DNA of 64,000 nt from Cytidiella melzeri (taxonomy: Eukaryota > Basidiomycota > Agaricomycetes > Polyporales > Irpicaceae): contig JABYQR010000008.1 in NCBI GenBank assembly GCA_022592445.1, forward strand, positions 266,390-330,389, written 5' to 3'. This document shows, in pieces, positions 34,646-48,392 of the stretch. Made by a program: the position numbers and the translations under genes. How positions within the stretch are numbered: the first letter of the stretch is position 1; every line of letters begins with the position of its first letter. The notes beneath the pieces are model-generated. The model was not told the DNA's origin and made no database searches. It saw only the letters and a list, made by a program, of their open reading frames with translations.

Positions 34646-34962
34646 ATGTCAAGTATGAGCTTTACAGGCTCGTTTTGGTGGTGTTGGTACAGAACAAAGA
34701 GAATGAAGTGGTAGAGACAGTTTGAGAACTCATGTTTTCCTTGAGTCAGACGGTGGAAGGCTGCAGAATAATTGGTGGCCGGCTATGAGGTGATCGGACC
34801 TTCCGGACCAGTGATCCCGGATCAATTCCAGTCATAATCTCTGCACTGATTGATCAGCCGCACTTGTTCAGCAAAAATTAGCAGAGCAGTGACAATCCAA
34901 CGGCTGGCCACTCTTGCCTCGCCACACCCCCTCGACATAGAACACTGAAGGCAGGAGAAACG
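34646..34962. other. Bidirectional promoter, STR2-like gene and NMD3
   Basis: 317 bases between two divergent start codons, so both promoters must lie here or overlap it. No clear TATA box was seen. Confidence 0.55.
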
Positions 34963-36748
34963 ATGGAGTTTGTCCCTGGCCCAGCGATTCACAGGGTCCT
35001 CTGTGCCGACTGTGGTACACCGATTGTACCCAACTCTGCGAATTTGTGCGTTGCTTGTCTGAGAAACACGGTCGATATTACAGAGGGCATTCCCAAGCAG
35101 GGTATGCCATACAATCAAATACTGCTTGAACTATCTAAAGCTAGATCTACAGCGTCCGTGTCATTCTGCCGCAACTGCGAGCGATTCCTATCTCCTCCAA
35201 CAAGCTGGGTCCCAGCCCGACAGGAATCGCAAGAGCTGCTTGCGATATGCCTAAAGAAGCTCAAAGGGCTAAACAGAGTCCGAATGACGGATGCACACTT
35301 CATTTGGACCGAGCCTCACTCGAAACGACTCCGAGTCTCAATGACAATCCAGAAAGAGGTCCTCACCGCGACCGTCCTCGAGCAAGTCTTCGAGATCGAG
35401 TATCTCGTACAGCACGGTCAATGCCCCGATTGTGCAAAGCTGGCGGCGAAGAACACTTGGAAGGCGTTGGTCCAGGTTCGACAAAAAGTGTCGCATAAGC
35501 GAACATTCCTCTATCTAGAACAGCTTATTCTTAAGCACGGCGCACAAAAGGACACGATATCCGTAAAAGAAGTTCGGGACGGGCTCGATTTTTTCTACAG
35601 CTCTAGAAGCCACGCGATCAAAATGGTGGAATTTTTGCAGAGTGTAGTACCGATACGGTGAGCTTTCCTTTCCCTGCGAACTGAACCGTGAACTCACCAA
35701 TCGTTGTAGATCGAAAGCATCCGAGCAGCTGCTCTCTTCAGACACGCACTCAAATACAGCCAATTTCAAGTACACGTACTCTGTCGAAATAATTCCCATA
35801 TGTAAGGACGACCTCGTATGCATACCGCTCAAGCAAGCCCGACAGCTCAGCAACATCAACCCCCTCACACTCTGCTCCCGCGTCGGGAACACTCTCCATC
35901 TCCTCGACCCCTCCACACTCCAAGTCTGCGAGATCACCTCACCAATATACTGGCGCAATCCCTTCGAGTCACTCGCCACCGTGACAGACCTAGTCGAGTT
36001 CACCGTGCTCGACATCGAGCCGTCGGGAGCTACGCGAGGGAAGTGGGTCTCTGCCGACGCACAGGTTGCTCTGTCTGGAGCGTTCCGCTCTTCGGGTTTG
36101 CAAGGCGAAGACGACGGTATGATGGACTACGAAAACTCCTCGCTTGCCAACCAGATCTTCCACACCCGTACACACCTGGGTGCCATCCTGCAACCGGGAG
36201 ACAGCGCTCTTGGCTTCTTCCTCAGCAACGCCAACTTTAACTCGGACGACTTTGCTGCTCTCCCGTCACATCGGATACCAGACATCGTGCTTGTGAAAAA
36301 GTCGTACCCTAACCGAAGGAAGAAAAACAGAACGAGAGCGTGGAAGTTGCGTAGTATCGGGAAGGAGGAGGGAGAGGAGGGAGAGACCGGCGGTGGGCGA
36401 GGTGTCGTTGGACGAATGGGCGGACGTGATCAGAAGAAGGTTCAAGAAGATTACGAGCTGTTCTTGCGAGAGCTGGAGGAGGACGAGGAGTTGCGCGGTA
36501 CGGTTAACTTATACAAAGCTCCCAAGAACGACAAGCCAGGCGCTGGTTCCGGTCTCGCTGGTGGAAAGACCCGTCGGCGCGGACAATTCGCTATGGATGT
36601 CGACGACAGTCAAACTGCTGAGGCGGCATCTGTTGCCGACACAGACAACGAGGAAGATGAGGCAGATTTCCCCGACATCAAATTGGACGAGTTGCTGGAA
36701 GACTTTGATGAGATGACTTTGGATGACGCAGGGGCTGAAGTTGTATGA
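34963..36748 (+). CDS. NMD3: 60S ribosomal export protein NMD3
   Basis: A 577-residue adaptor that carries pre-60S ribosomal subunits out of the nucleus through Crm1. Exons 34963-35657 and 35710-36748 (695 + 1039 nt). The N-terminal zinc-binding region has three Cys pairs of the usual NMD3 layout: VLCADCGTPI with LCVACLRN, FCRNCERF, and QCPDCAKL. Further motifs include KQGMPYNQILLELSKARSTA-like text near the first pairs, VQVRQKVSHKRTFLYLEQL, the SRSHAIKMVEFL block, and CSRVGNTLHLLDPSTLQ with YWRNPF. The C-terminus is acidic with basic clusters (SYPNRRKKNRTRAWKL) and ends in a DIKLDELLEDFDEMTLDD stretch suited to the leucine-rich export signal. The start ATG gives MEFVPGPAIHRVLC. It converges with the Sec20 gene, about 200 bases away. 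Confidence 0.96.
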
Positions 36749-36952
36749 TTTACTCACTTCTGTTCTCTTTCAGATGATCCGGGTGTTTCTCAGTGCTGTA
36801 GAGTTCTATTGAGCTGTATCGTTGGTCCGTAACAAGAGTAGTCGGTCAATATCGGTTGCCGACGAATCAATCTCGATAGCCTAGTCATCTCATTACGAGA
36901 CGACAAGGTCAATGTTATAAGCAGTATCAGATAATTGCGCGTAGCATTAGGT

Positions 36953-38295
36953 CTACAACTCGTCGTGTATCGACTTGGGTAACGCAGTCACGACACCTGT
37001 GGTAGTGTCGGTCACGACATCATCAACAGTAGATGCAGAGGATGGTTCTCCGGTCACAGATATGCTAGCTGTGGCGAGCAACAGCGAGCTGTCTTTTGAG
37101 GATAACAGGATAGCGGCCGGACTTGGAGTTGGTGATGTGACAATGCTCGGCTCGGACGATGGAGACACCGTCAAAGAACTTGCCACCGACAGCACCGATG
37201 CTGAGGCTGTCGTGAGCACGGTGGACACCAGTCTTGTAGCAACGTCCGTATGAGGTCTGCCCTTCTCGAGTCCGTCTATCACTTTGTCGCTTGATTGATT
37301 CGAGCCGGAAATCGATGGCAGGAACCGAGTCCACCAAAAGGCTATGCGCAGCCCGCGGTCCACGAGTCGTTGTTTCAGGATGAAGAGGACCACGAGAACA
37401 AAGAAGGCAAGAGCGGCCATGATAAGCAGTCGGTCCAACCAGTCCGTCTTCTCCAACGCTGTGATGAGGTGTTTCGAAGTGGAGAGAAGCCCGTCTAGGA
37501 CGTCGTGCGTAGATGACACTGAACGCAAGTTTGCCGTCGAGGCATCTATACGAATGACGCGTTAATCAAATTAGTTATCCCATCATACGTCGTTGCCCTC
37601 ACCGAGAAGCTCTTTCGACTGCACCGACACATCCAGCTCGTTTCGCATGAGTTCCATCGTTCTATGCAGAGCTTGAGTGAGATTATTGCTCGTCGTCATA
37701 ATCGCATCCTCGCTTCATGTACTCTTTTTTTTAGTGTTGGTTATATGGTGCATAACAGAAGCGTACGTACGCAACCTTCTCGTTCAAATCATGCTTTTCT
37801 CGCAAAGCCTTGGATTGGAAAAGTTCTTCACGGTTCGACATCCGCTTCACATCAATGGCTCGCTTCGACGCCAGTAGCGCTGCTCTCGACTCCTTCCAAA
37901 AGCTGCATTAATCTCACAATGATTACTCATAGATAGACAGTTGAGCTCGAGTAGAAGACGTACCCAGCAAGTATCTCTCTGTACTCTTCAACCGCCGCCC
38001 GGAGCTCTCGCCGGTTTCTATCTGCCTTCTGGTCATCTACCGCTATTTCCAGCGACTATCAGGTGGGCGTCGGACGTATTCAGCATGAGTTCAAGTACCC
38101 GCATACCTCGACGTGTCGAGCAAACGCCTGAATGTCCTCGCGCAGTTCGGCTGCATACTGCTGTTGAGTGGCTAAAGGACCGTCGAAAGAGCGTAGTCGA
38201 GGGATCTGGAAGTCTCTCAGATCATTCTGTCGCCTCTCAAGTATTTCGAGCTGTGTTCGAGTATCGTCGTCGAGGGTACTGGGGATGGGAGCCAT
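36953..38295 (-). CDS. SEC20: Sec20-family SNARE with C-terminal HDEL
   Basis: An ER-membrane t-SNARE for COPI-dependent Golgi-to-ER retrograde transport. The first exon is 38107-38295 (63 codons, MAPIPSTLDDDTRTQLEILE...). The N-terminal half is a coiled coil (QQQYAAELREDIQAFARHVE, then NRRELRAAVEEYREILAG). The SNARE-like helix reads HRTMELMRNELDVSVQSKE and LRSVSSTHDVLDGLLSTSKH. One membrane anchor, LIMAALAFFVLVVLFIL, is followed by a Ser/Thr-rich luminal segment. The protein ends in HDEL (SIHDEL then stop), the ER retrieval signal that yeast Sec20 also carries. The start is the second Met of the frame, chosen because the upstream 23 codons look non-conserved. At least three introns are visible. 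Confidence 0.9.
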
Positions 38296-39931
<1,636 letters not shown>

Positions 39932-40444
39932 TCACCGCGTGTGCACCATGAGCCAGAGACGAGTGCACAGGTTGGGAGCCTTGAAGTGCTAGATCAGCGG
40001 CGCAATTGCCCGATGAGGATGGCACGTACTTCCTTCAGAAGACTGAGCGTTACGCCTGCTCCAAGGAACTTGCAAAGATGCTCTGTGGAAAACTTGCGAA
40101 TCGTGGAGATGACGTGCTGCTCGATGGCCTCGGATTGCGCATCGGGCTCAGTCGCGTCGTAGGGCACGAGAGCGGAGGCGAAATCGGTGTTGTAAACCGA
40201 GTCGTGAACGGAGATTGCGACCTCGAAGGACGTGCCATTGTTCACGACAGTACCGGCGATACCTGCCCACATCGGCTAAGGACAGGACGTGAGGTGATGA
40301 GCGTGTTGAAGATGCGATTGATCAGACACTCACGGTGAGGCTGGCAAAGCCGGCGACGTTTGGCCGTTTTGCAGCGACGACACTAGAGAGCCTGCGACGA
40401 AGGGCTTCTGAGCCATGGGACTGAAACTGGTGTGGGGGAGCCAT
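39932..40444 (-). pseudogene. N-terminal fragment of an unrecognised fungal gene
   Basis: Three exons in frame: 40334-40444 (MAPPHQFQSHGSEALRRRLS...), 40030-40275 and 39932-39988. They encode 137 residues, including MWAGIAGTVVNNGTSFEV, HDSVYNTDFASALVPYD, EAIEQHVISTIRKFSTEH and HFKAPNLCTRLWL, then stop. The text resembles the start of a longer conserved agaricomycete protein that I cannot name. The stop shortly after RLWL looks premature, so I treat it as truncated. It could instead be a short functional gene. The upstream strand has a CT/GA microsatellite within 150 bases of the start. Confidence 0.5.
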
Positions 40445-40532
40445 GGTTGTTGTGAGGGTCGAGGGGGAAGACAAGTGGAGGACTGAGATAAGGCTTATAT
40501 AGGAAGCGGGCGTTCGGAAAGACCAGGCGGGG

Positions 40533-40585
40533 AGGGGGGGGGGGGGTGGTGGTGGTAAAGAGAGAGAGAGAGAGAGAGAAAGAGG
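40533..40585. repeat. G-run and GA microsatellite
   Basis: A run of 13 G (about 40534-40546), then GGT repeats, then roughly (AG)10 up to about 40578. It lies just upstream of the minus-strand fragment starting at 40444, so on the transcribed strand it reads as a CT-rich promoter tract. Confidence 0.85.
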
Positions 40586-41884
40586 GGCGGCGGACGAAGG
40601 CGAGGACGTGCAAGCCATCGTCCTAGACGTCGAAGAAGAGCAGCAAGCTCTTCAGCTGCCAAAACGAACATTCTCTGTCACGCGCGCCGCACTCGCCCAA
40701 TGTGGCCGTCCCGCACATTTCCTTACAGAATATCTCACCAATATTGGGCACCAAGGATATTCGCACAATAGGTGAATAATATTCAAGATATTTAACAACT
40801 ATTTTTCAATAATAATGGACCCTGATGTGCGGTGGAGTTGTCTGTCGAAGACATTCAAGGTGTGGAGCGGCAAGCGCAAGAAGTCTTTGCGCGGCTAGGC
40901 GCGTGGTAATTGCCGATACGTGACCGAATTGCAACACTCACATTACACAATCTCAGTCACAGAGGTGGTATCGAGGACGACCACGAATCAGATGCTTTCA
41001 AGAGGGTCAGCGTCATGGATCTCAACTTGACACTTTCCATCACAACTCGTGGCGGTGGGTGAGTAGTGCGCAGGACATCTGGTGGCGTTTACACTGAGAG
41101 GGGTACTGCTCAGTCCATGAGTACTCCGCAATTAATCAAGAAATTGTATCAGACGACGGTGATGGCAAGCTCTGGATCTTTGACGGAGTGGACAATGACT
41201 TCCCGGTATGTGCTTCGCGTTGGAAGCTGCGATTACGTGTTGACCTATGCTCCATAGAATGAGAATAGGAGCTAGTTGGTAGTCGTATGACTGCAGCGGA
41301 GGCATGGAGCATGGGTCATGTTCGTTTTCGCTGACGGCTGAGAGGCAGCAATCCTGAACAAGCGATACGGGGAGAAGTGTAACACCGAGCGTGAGTCTCC
41401 GCACCGTCATCTTTGTCTGTCGATAGCTTACGGCGGACTATGATAATTGTCTACCAGGTGAGTTAAGGCCCTGTATTCCAGTACATAATGGAAGGGTCTT
41501 TCTTGAGCTCAGTCTAGCTGATGCGTCACTATTTGTAAGGATAGCGCAGCAATATAACATTGGCAATCGTCACGTCTATTCGGAGCGAGAAATGGAAACC
41601 ATAGCGTTAGTCTCTGAATTCATCTTGGTAGGAACATGGGTTGCCTCGTTCATTTCGAACGTGTCAGAAGAATCGTCGAGCTGAAGAATGAAGAGTTAGC
41701 CTGGGAAGTCTGAGGTCACCACGCGAACTGTCCCTCAATGCCGACCTGCTAGCATTGAACATGGCAAAGGTGGCATGCCTTCCATTTCATACTCCACGCC
41801 CAAATTCCTAGACTGGATAAATACCCCGCCGACACGTCGCTGCTCTTCCCCAGCTCTCTTCCTATCACCCACCTTCACAGCAAT
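40586..41884. other. Intergenic, 1.3 kb
   Basis: No full gene is supported. Short exon-like stretches near 41,015-41,205 (MDLNLTLSITTRGG; then QEIVSDDGDGKLWIFDGVD before a GTATGT donor) may be relics. The 3' part holds the promoter of the next gene, with a TATA-like GGATAAATACC near 41,815. Confidence 0.45.
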
Positions 41885-43806
41885 ATGCAGACTCTAGCGT
41901 TCAAGTTGTTCATACCGCTTGCCCTCTCTCCGCTCGTGTTCTCCCTGTCACAGCAGGAGGTTCTGCGAGTCGCTCCAGGTATGTAGTAATCGTTCACATA
42001 TGTACGGATTGCGCTAACATGATCTCACCAGAGGCAGCTGCGTGTACTTTTGACACTACCTCTGATGCCGTCAACACGAATGCCAGCTTCCTCCCGTGCG
42101 TAGTTTCCAATGATGAATGTGGCAGTGCAGCTCAACCTATTTTTTTTCGTACATCTAGCAAGGATACATATTCCACTTTCCCATACGACTCCAAGTCGAC
42201 TGACGTAAGTCGTACCATGGAGATCCGCTGACATTTCTTCTTCGCTGATGGTGAAGTTGTTTAGTTTACGACCACTACGCTATTTGTCAGGAATTTGTAT
42301 CAAGGCATCGCCGACAAAAAGCCCTGGATCCTGAACGCTCCCGCCGGCGTCGGCAAGGATTTCCCATGTATGTCATTCAATATGGGCACGTACCTTCTTT
42401 GCTCAAGGGTCTTTATTTTGCTACAGGGATGGTTTCGCGGATAGGGAACGCAGAGCTCACTCCAGATGGATCCGCAAACCCTGCAGAGCCCGTCGCGAAT
42501 AGAACCAACCCAAGCTGGCGCTGGCGAGACGTCTGGCGTCCGTTGAACCTGTACAAGAACTTGCTGGGCCAGAAGGCTGCCGGTAGCAGTGGCAGCGGGT
42601 TTGTTGTCGACGAGCTCCTTAAAGGGCTCTCTACTACCGACAAACTCACTACGGCCTTGTTCCCAGCTGACGTCCAGAAATTACTTGTCGACAACGAGAA
42701 GGTGATCGTCGCTTCGAAACAGGAGTGGGTCGGCTTCCCTGCGAACGCTACACGCCCAAAGCAGTATGCTCCATTCCCTGGGGTCAAGGTCTCGTATGCT
42801 GCCGGATCGAGCGGTGCAGCGTTCAAGCAGACCGGTGCTGTTGGCCCTATGAGTCTGGAAGCTTCGTTCATTCTGGCTACGCAGCTCGCTGGCATCAACT
42901 GGAAGAAGCTGCTGTCAAAAATTGGTAAGGACGAGGTTCAGGCAGGTGTTTATTGGGCAGGCGCCATCATCCCAGAAAACAAGAACGACCAGGTTATCAA
43001 GGAGAGGAGACAGTCGTACCCTACGGCCGAGCGGAATATGGGATGGCTCTCAAGAGTTGCTACTAGTCAGAACACTGGTAGTCCAGACGCAGGCTTCTAC
43101 CTGGTGGTATGTTCCTGCTTCCGCCACGACCTTTTGGGGCGCACTGACACGCGCCATGTCTTGTATACCAGTTGGACATCGATCCGAAAGTGAATGGCTT
43201 CGATCCAAAGATTAACAAGAACGTCTTTGTCTTCGCAGCTCACCGTACGTCCACTTTCGCTTTGCATCGACAGCCTATCTGACCGCAGAGATGGCAGTTA
43301 TCGACCCGCACTCTAGGGTTTACGTGAAGGACACCGACCAACTCCAGAAATTGGTGTATGCTACCCCATATGCTCCTGCTACGACAACCCCGCCTCAGAT
43401 CGCAACTGCGAATAAAGGCGAGCACGTCCGCTTTTATGCGCATGCTGTACGCATTCCGAGCCTAACGTCTTTACATGTCTCGTTCTCACTGCTCCTTTCT
43501 TTTGTAGCACTCAGCCGTCCTGCCATACACTGACTGGATGAATTGGGTTGGTCAAGGTGAGTAATGATTGTTCTCGCAACTGTACTTGTGTGCCCCCCCA
43601 CCTGACTGTTCGCTACCTTAGAACTCAAACCTGGGCAGTCGAAGGGAGAGCCGATGCCTGTTTACTCGCAGATTGGCGAGATGCACTTGTGAGTAGACAG
43701 CGTTCGCGACCTGATGATCTGCGCTGAGAAAACGAGCAGGTACTTCTTGAGTGAAGACGAAGCCTCCGTTTGGCCTCGTCTCGAATTTATCCAAAAGAAT
43801 TCCTAA
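41885..43806 (+). CDS. Secreted protein of unknown function, multi-exon
   Basis: A protein of roughly 480 residues with a signal peptide (MQTLAFKLFIPLALSPLVFS). The first exon splices at 41979 into EAAACTFDTTSDAVNTNASF, then a 60-base intron, KDTYSTFPYDSKSTD, another intron, and NLYQGIADKKPWILNAPAG. The large exon 42427-43105 carries VDELLKGLSTTDKLTTALFP, SYAAGSSGAAFKQTG, PMSLEASFILATQLAGINW and MGWLSRVATSQN. Later exons have DIDPKVNGFDPKINKNVFVF, MAVIDPHSRVYVKDTDQL, LPYTDWMNWVGQ and the end PRLEFIQKNS with TAA at 43804-43806. Splice sites are clean and the frame holds throughout. I recognise no domain; several Asn-x-Ser/Thr sites suggest glycosylation. Exact exon borders in the 3' half are approximate. 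Confidence 0.75.
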
Positions 43807-44323
43807 GTATGCAGGGTATCAACTTGCAGAATTAACTTGTAACAAATGTCATGCAAGCTCTGGCTGGGGTACTACGATAGTCTTGATGGATCATGTCTGT
43901 GCCTGAATAAGAACGTACGATTGCCGTAACTCAGGTATTCAACTACTAGAGGTGTTCCCAACGCCGATCCATCTCAAGGGTTTGTCATTGTACGGTCAGC
44001 AGGACCTCAGGTTCTAATGGCCACATCTCACGACGACGAGAGTCATGAAAAACTCCTCGCGAGAGACTTCTGTGCGCAGGGCGCCCGCGAGCGCCGGCTC
44101 TGATGTACCTATCGGAGTGCGCGTACTCGACCTGATGACACGTAGTGTCTTAACCTCAGAGTAGAGGACCTCTCTTGCTTCTGACTGTCACTGGTGACAA
44201 AATTCCCAAGGTTTGGAATGCCTCTCGAAGAGTGTTTGAAAGTTACGAGTGTAGGGGATGACTTGGAAGGTCAACTAACTCTGGGAGTAAGTGTCTTATC
44301 ATTTCTCTGCTCTCTAGGAGTGG
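43807..44323. other. Intergenic, secreted gene to copia element
   Basis: About 517 bases of 3' untranslated and flanking sequence ending at the copia target site. No gene was seen. Confidence 0.45.
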
Positions 44324-44494
44324 TGTTCGACTATATTAAATTTGACGCTTAAAGTACGAGCGCCGTAGTTACCGTATATAAGACTTAAACTGATCAATGC
44401 AACGACACGCACTTTTGATCCCCAACTCCCACTGTGTGATCTCTCTCAGTCTTGCTCTCTCAACACTTTCCTCTACTTTCATAGCCTTTTAACA
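44324..44494 (+). repeat. Copia 5' LTR
   Basis: Begins TGTTCGACTATATTAAA and ends CTTTTAACA. Contains TATATAAGACTT as the probable promoter box. Differs from the 3' LTR at four positions, two of which are CpG versus TpG/CpA. Confidence 0.93.
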
Positions 44495-44508
44495 GGTTAT
44501 GAGCCCTG
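44495..44508 (+). other. Primer binding site matching initiator tRNA-Met anticodon arm
   Basis: Directly after the LTR the sequence reads GGTTATGAGCCC. Its complement, GGGCTCATAACC, is the anticodon stem-loop of eukaryotic initiator tRNA-Met (CAU anticodon). This is the half-tRNA priming mode known from Drosophila copia, where a cleaved initiator tRNA primes from its anticodon region. Confidence 0.8.
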
Positions 44509-44562
44509 GATAAGCTCTTTACCTCACTCACACTACCTTCTGCACTCACTATCCACCAGTTG

Positions 44563-45083
44563 ATGAGCTCTGATCCCACTGATCAGCCTCAACTTTGTCG
44601 TTCTACGCGCGAACGACACCAAACCGACTTTCTTCGAGGCACCATCCCTCGTACTACACGAAGAAGACGTACTCCCGTCTTCACTCCTACTCCAACACCT
44701 CCCCCTGCTCCTACTCCTGCTCCTCCTCACCAACATCCAATGTCTTCCGCTTCTCGCGCTGGTACCCCAGGTCCTGCACCTTCTGCTGCACCTTCTGACC
44801 ACGCCCCCAACGTCCCTTCTACCTCAGCTGTCGTCGACCATCCCACTGCCCGCATCACGGCATCACGACGAGTCTCAGCACCCCCTCTGATTGCCGTCGC
44901 ACTCCATTCAACACACTCCGCGACGACTTCGCTCGTCGTCACACCACTAAACTATCGTCAGACGACAGCGACGACGAGGCGCACAAAAGGCGAAGGGGCA
45001 AACTGCCCAGAGCCCATCGTGCACCGTCCCCCTCGCCATCTGGACCTACTGACTCCGCGCGAGCGGTGTTGTCCCTCCTTTCC
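44563..45083 (+). pseudogene. Copia gag N-terminal region
   Basis: Starts at ATG 44563 with MSSDPTDQPQLCRSTRERHQ, then a Thr/Pro-rich stretch (FTPTPTPPPAPTPAPP). Around 44,790-44,900 the coding signal moves to the frame of the downstream gag-pol ORF, where an acidic-basic stretch (KLSSDDSDDEAHKRRRG) follows. I read this as a frameshift in a once continuous gag; the exact site is uncertain. Confidence 0.6.
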
Positions 45084-48000
45084 ATGCCTCCAAAGCACGA
45101 TGTGGAGTATACTATGTCGCTGAGCGACGTCCACAAAGCCTTCGCAGACGTTGGCAAACTCACAGGTCCTGATACCTGGCCGATGTGGAAGTTCCGCGTC
45201 GATACTGCGATGTCGACTATCGTCGACTTCTACAGCTACAGGGGTGGTCTGACCATTCCTCAAGAGGTCCAACGGGCCATCTTCAACGTCCTGGCTGGAC
45301 ACATTGCAGACTCTGTGATGGCCAACTATCTCAACGAGACTGCGCCCCACAGACTCATGGAGAAACTCTCCGAACGTTTCGAGCCAACTTCTACTATGTC
45401 AGACGCAAACAAAATTTTCCAACTCTTTTTCCTCCGCCGCCCTGTCCACGAAATGGACAAACTACTCGACGACGCGCATAACCTCTACTCAAAAATTCTT
45501 TCCAAGGGGATTGAATTTCCTCAACACATTTTCTACTCCGCCCTTGTCGGCATCATTCCCCCCGCTTATGCGCATACTCGCGCTAGCTACGAGGCTGGCG
45601 TGCGTTCTCGTACTCCTGCAGGCGAGAAGTACGACTACAACCCTATCTCGCTGAGTGTCGAGCTTCGCCGCGACTTCCATAGTTGGCAACTTGCTCACCC
45701 ACTCGACCGCTCTCGGTCCAAGGGTTTGTCAACCCTCGTTCCTCGCGATAGGCCCGCTGGTGGTTCATCCGCCGCGTCGCCAGCAGTCGACAAACGTGTC
45801 GAACGTCTGGCAAAAGCCACTTCCTCCGCTTGTGCAGCCGCCGCTCCTTACTCTAAGGAGAAGTCTGTCCATGACACTTCAAAGATGAAGTGTTACAACT
45901 GCAACAAGACAGGCCACACGACGCCCACCTGCCCTTCGCCCTGGACAGAGAAGTCCAAGGAGGCGATGAAGAGGAAAGGTATTACCCAGAAGTCCGTTGC
46001 TGCTGGTGCAAAGGGCAAAACTGCCGCTGCTGCCGCTGCTGTTGCCACTCCCGCTGTTGCTGGTCCGTCGACCACTACTCCTCGTCGCAACCAGAGCACG
46101 TGGGTGTCGGCTCTCTCTGAGTCCGATGTCACTATGCACGTAAGTACTTTGCTTACTACTACTACTTTTCCTACTCTACTTCCACTGTATGCGACTTCGT
46201 CGACAGACAAGTCAATACATATTCTTGATACTGGCGCGACTATACACTGTACGCTGTATCGAGACTTACTTTTCAATGTCCACTCTGTACCAACTATCGT
46301 ACTGACTGTTGCCAACTCAGAACAACTAGTTTTGAAACTCGCTGGTGACATGGTACTCGAGGTGGAGCAGGAAAGTGGTAAGCTTACTGAACTCTTGCTG
46401 AAGAACATCTACTTCAACTCAACTCTACCTTTTACTTTAATCAGTGTTGGAAAATTGGACTCTGATTATCGGTTTACATTCTATCATGGACTCTGTACTA
46501 TATACAACTCAAACTCGACTTGTGTGGCTGTAGTTAGAAAATCAAATGATTTATACACACTATCATCAACTCGAGTGACTTCTTTAGCAATCGTGCATAG
46601 AACTGGCATTACTCTACTTGAACTACATAAAAAACTCGGTCATCTCAGTTACTTCATGATCAAGAAACTACTTCAAACTTCGTCAATTATTACTGATCAT
46701 ATAACTGACCATACTGAAACTCCGTGCGAGGATTGTTTACTTAACAATATCCATCGCAATACCGTACCTAAACTTCGTTCTTCATCGTTAGCTGAAGCTT
46801 TCGGAGATCACTTTCATATCGACATCTTTGGGCCTCTACCCACAGCGTCGATTACTGGTAAACATAAATACTGGTTGACTATCGTCGACGATGCTACTAG
46901 ATGGTTAGTACTTGCACCACTAGTTACTAAAGATGACGCCTATACTCAATGGGTCATTTTCTCTACTGAACTTTTGACGCAATATGGTATTTGTGTCAAG
47001 ATACTTCAAGCCAATAACGACGGTGTCTTTAGCAGTAAAGCAATGACTGCTTACTTGAAAACTCAAGGAACTATACTACGTCTTACTGTACATGATACTC
47101 CTCAGCAAAACGGTGTTGCTGAGCGTGTACATCAAACTATTATGAACTTGATTCGAGTAAATCTGCATACTGCATCTTTACCAAATCGACTATGGTGGTA
47201 CGCTGCATTATATGCGATGTATGTGTACAATCGTTCTCCTCGTACTATACTTAACTACAAAACTCCTTACTTTAAGCAATATGGCACAGATGCTAACCTT
47301 GATGGACTTCAAGTCTTCGGTCAGCCGTGCATCATATACGACGAATATCGCACAAATAAACTAGCATCTAAGGGTAAAAGGGGAGTCTGGATAGGCTTTG
47401 CTGAACACTCTAAAGGTCACTATGTTTACTTCGGACAACATGTCGGAGTTGAACGTAACTTGCAATTCGTTGACTCTACGATACAAATTGAAGGGGAGAA
47501 AGAACCAAATGTCGAGAAACTTACTACTGAAAAACAACTTGAACTTGAGGACAACCCTCATTTAGAACCAATGGAAATCGACGAGCCTGACCCTACTGGT
47601 CCAAGGCGTTCCAACAGAACTCCTCAACTATCGCGTAAAGCTCGTGGTCTAAACTACGACGAAGTAGACACTAACATTGCTTTTTACTTAACTGAGTTTA
47701 ACGCTTACTATGCTGAGGACGTCGGTGACCCTGTCACTTTCAAAGATGTACTTAATCACCCTCTCAAAGACAATTGGTTTAAGTCTATGAAACTCGAGGT
47801 TGATACACTAGAACAACTCGGCACTTGGGAATACTGTATCCCGCCGCCAAATGCCAACATTACTGGTTCTCGCTTCGTCTACAAGACCAAGTACGAACAT
47901 GGCAAAGTTACTAAACTCAAGTCAAGACTTGTTGCGCAAGGATACTCTCAGCGCAATGGTATTGATTACTATGCAAACGACTTGTTCGCTCCAGTCGCGC

Positions 48001-48392
48001 GCATGAGTTCTATGCGACTCATACTTACACTTGCGGCTTCACTACACTTCAAGATTAACCAACTCAATGTTAAGTCCACTTACTTACACGGTAAAATTAA
48101 CAATGATGAAGATCTTTATCTTTGTCCGCCGCCAGGCGACTTACTGCCCAACTTGCCTAAGGGCTGGGTCCTTGAACTACGCAAAACTATCTATGGCCTT
48201 AAACAAGCCGGACGTTGCTGGTACAAGGTACTATGCAATATACTTTTCCAACTTGGACTCAAGCGTTCAGACTATGATAACGCTGTCTTCTACCTTTATA
48301 GGGGAGACAAACTAATACTTATACTTGCTGTTCATGTCAACGATATTACTCTCTGTACTTTACTTCTGTTGTCGCTGAACAATTCGAGATAG
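45084..48392 (+). pseudogene. Copia gag-pol (capsid, protease, integrase, RT N-terminal part)
   Basis: About 1,100 codons. Capsid-like region, then the zinc knuckle CYNCNKTGHTTPTC near 45,890. The protease motif is ILDTGATIHCT. The integrase zinc region (KLGHLSYFMIKKLL, with paired Cys) precedes a catalytic core with HIDIFGPLP and PQQNGVAERVHQT. In the core the second Asp block reads NNDGVF, so the usual Asp is Asn. Reverse transcriptase has RLVAQGYSQRNGIDY and QLNVKSTYLHG, where the first catalytic Asp is Asn. The YVDD box reads HVNDITL, again Asp to Asn. The frame ends after the box, where a frameshift near 48,355 moves the coding signal to another frame. RT and integrase are therefore inactive. 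Confidence 0.9.

Noticed and set aside
40980..41210. Exon-like stretches with a calcium-loop-like DDGDGKLWIFD
   Set aside because: Only two short pieces join, with no start or end; too little to call a gene or an EF-hand.
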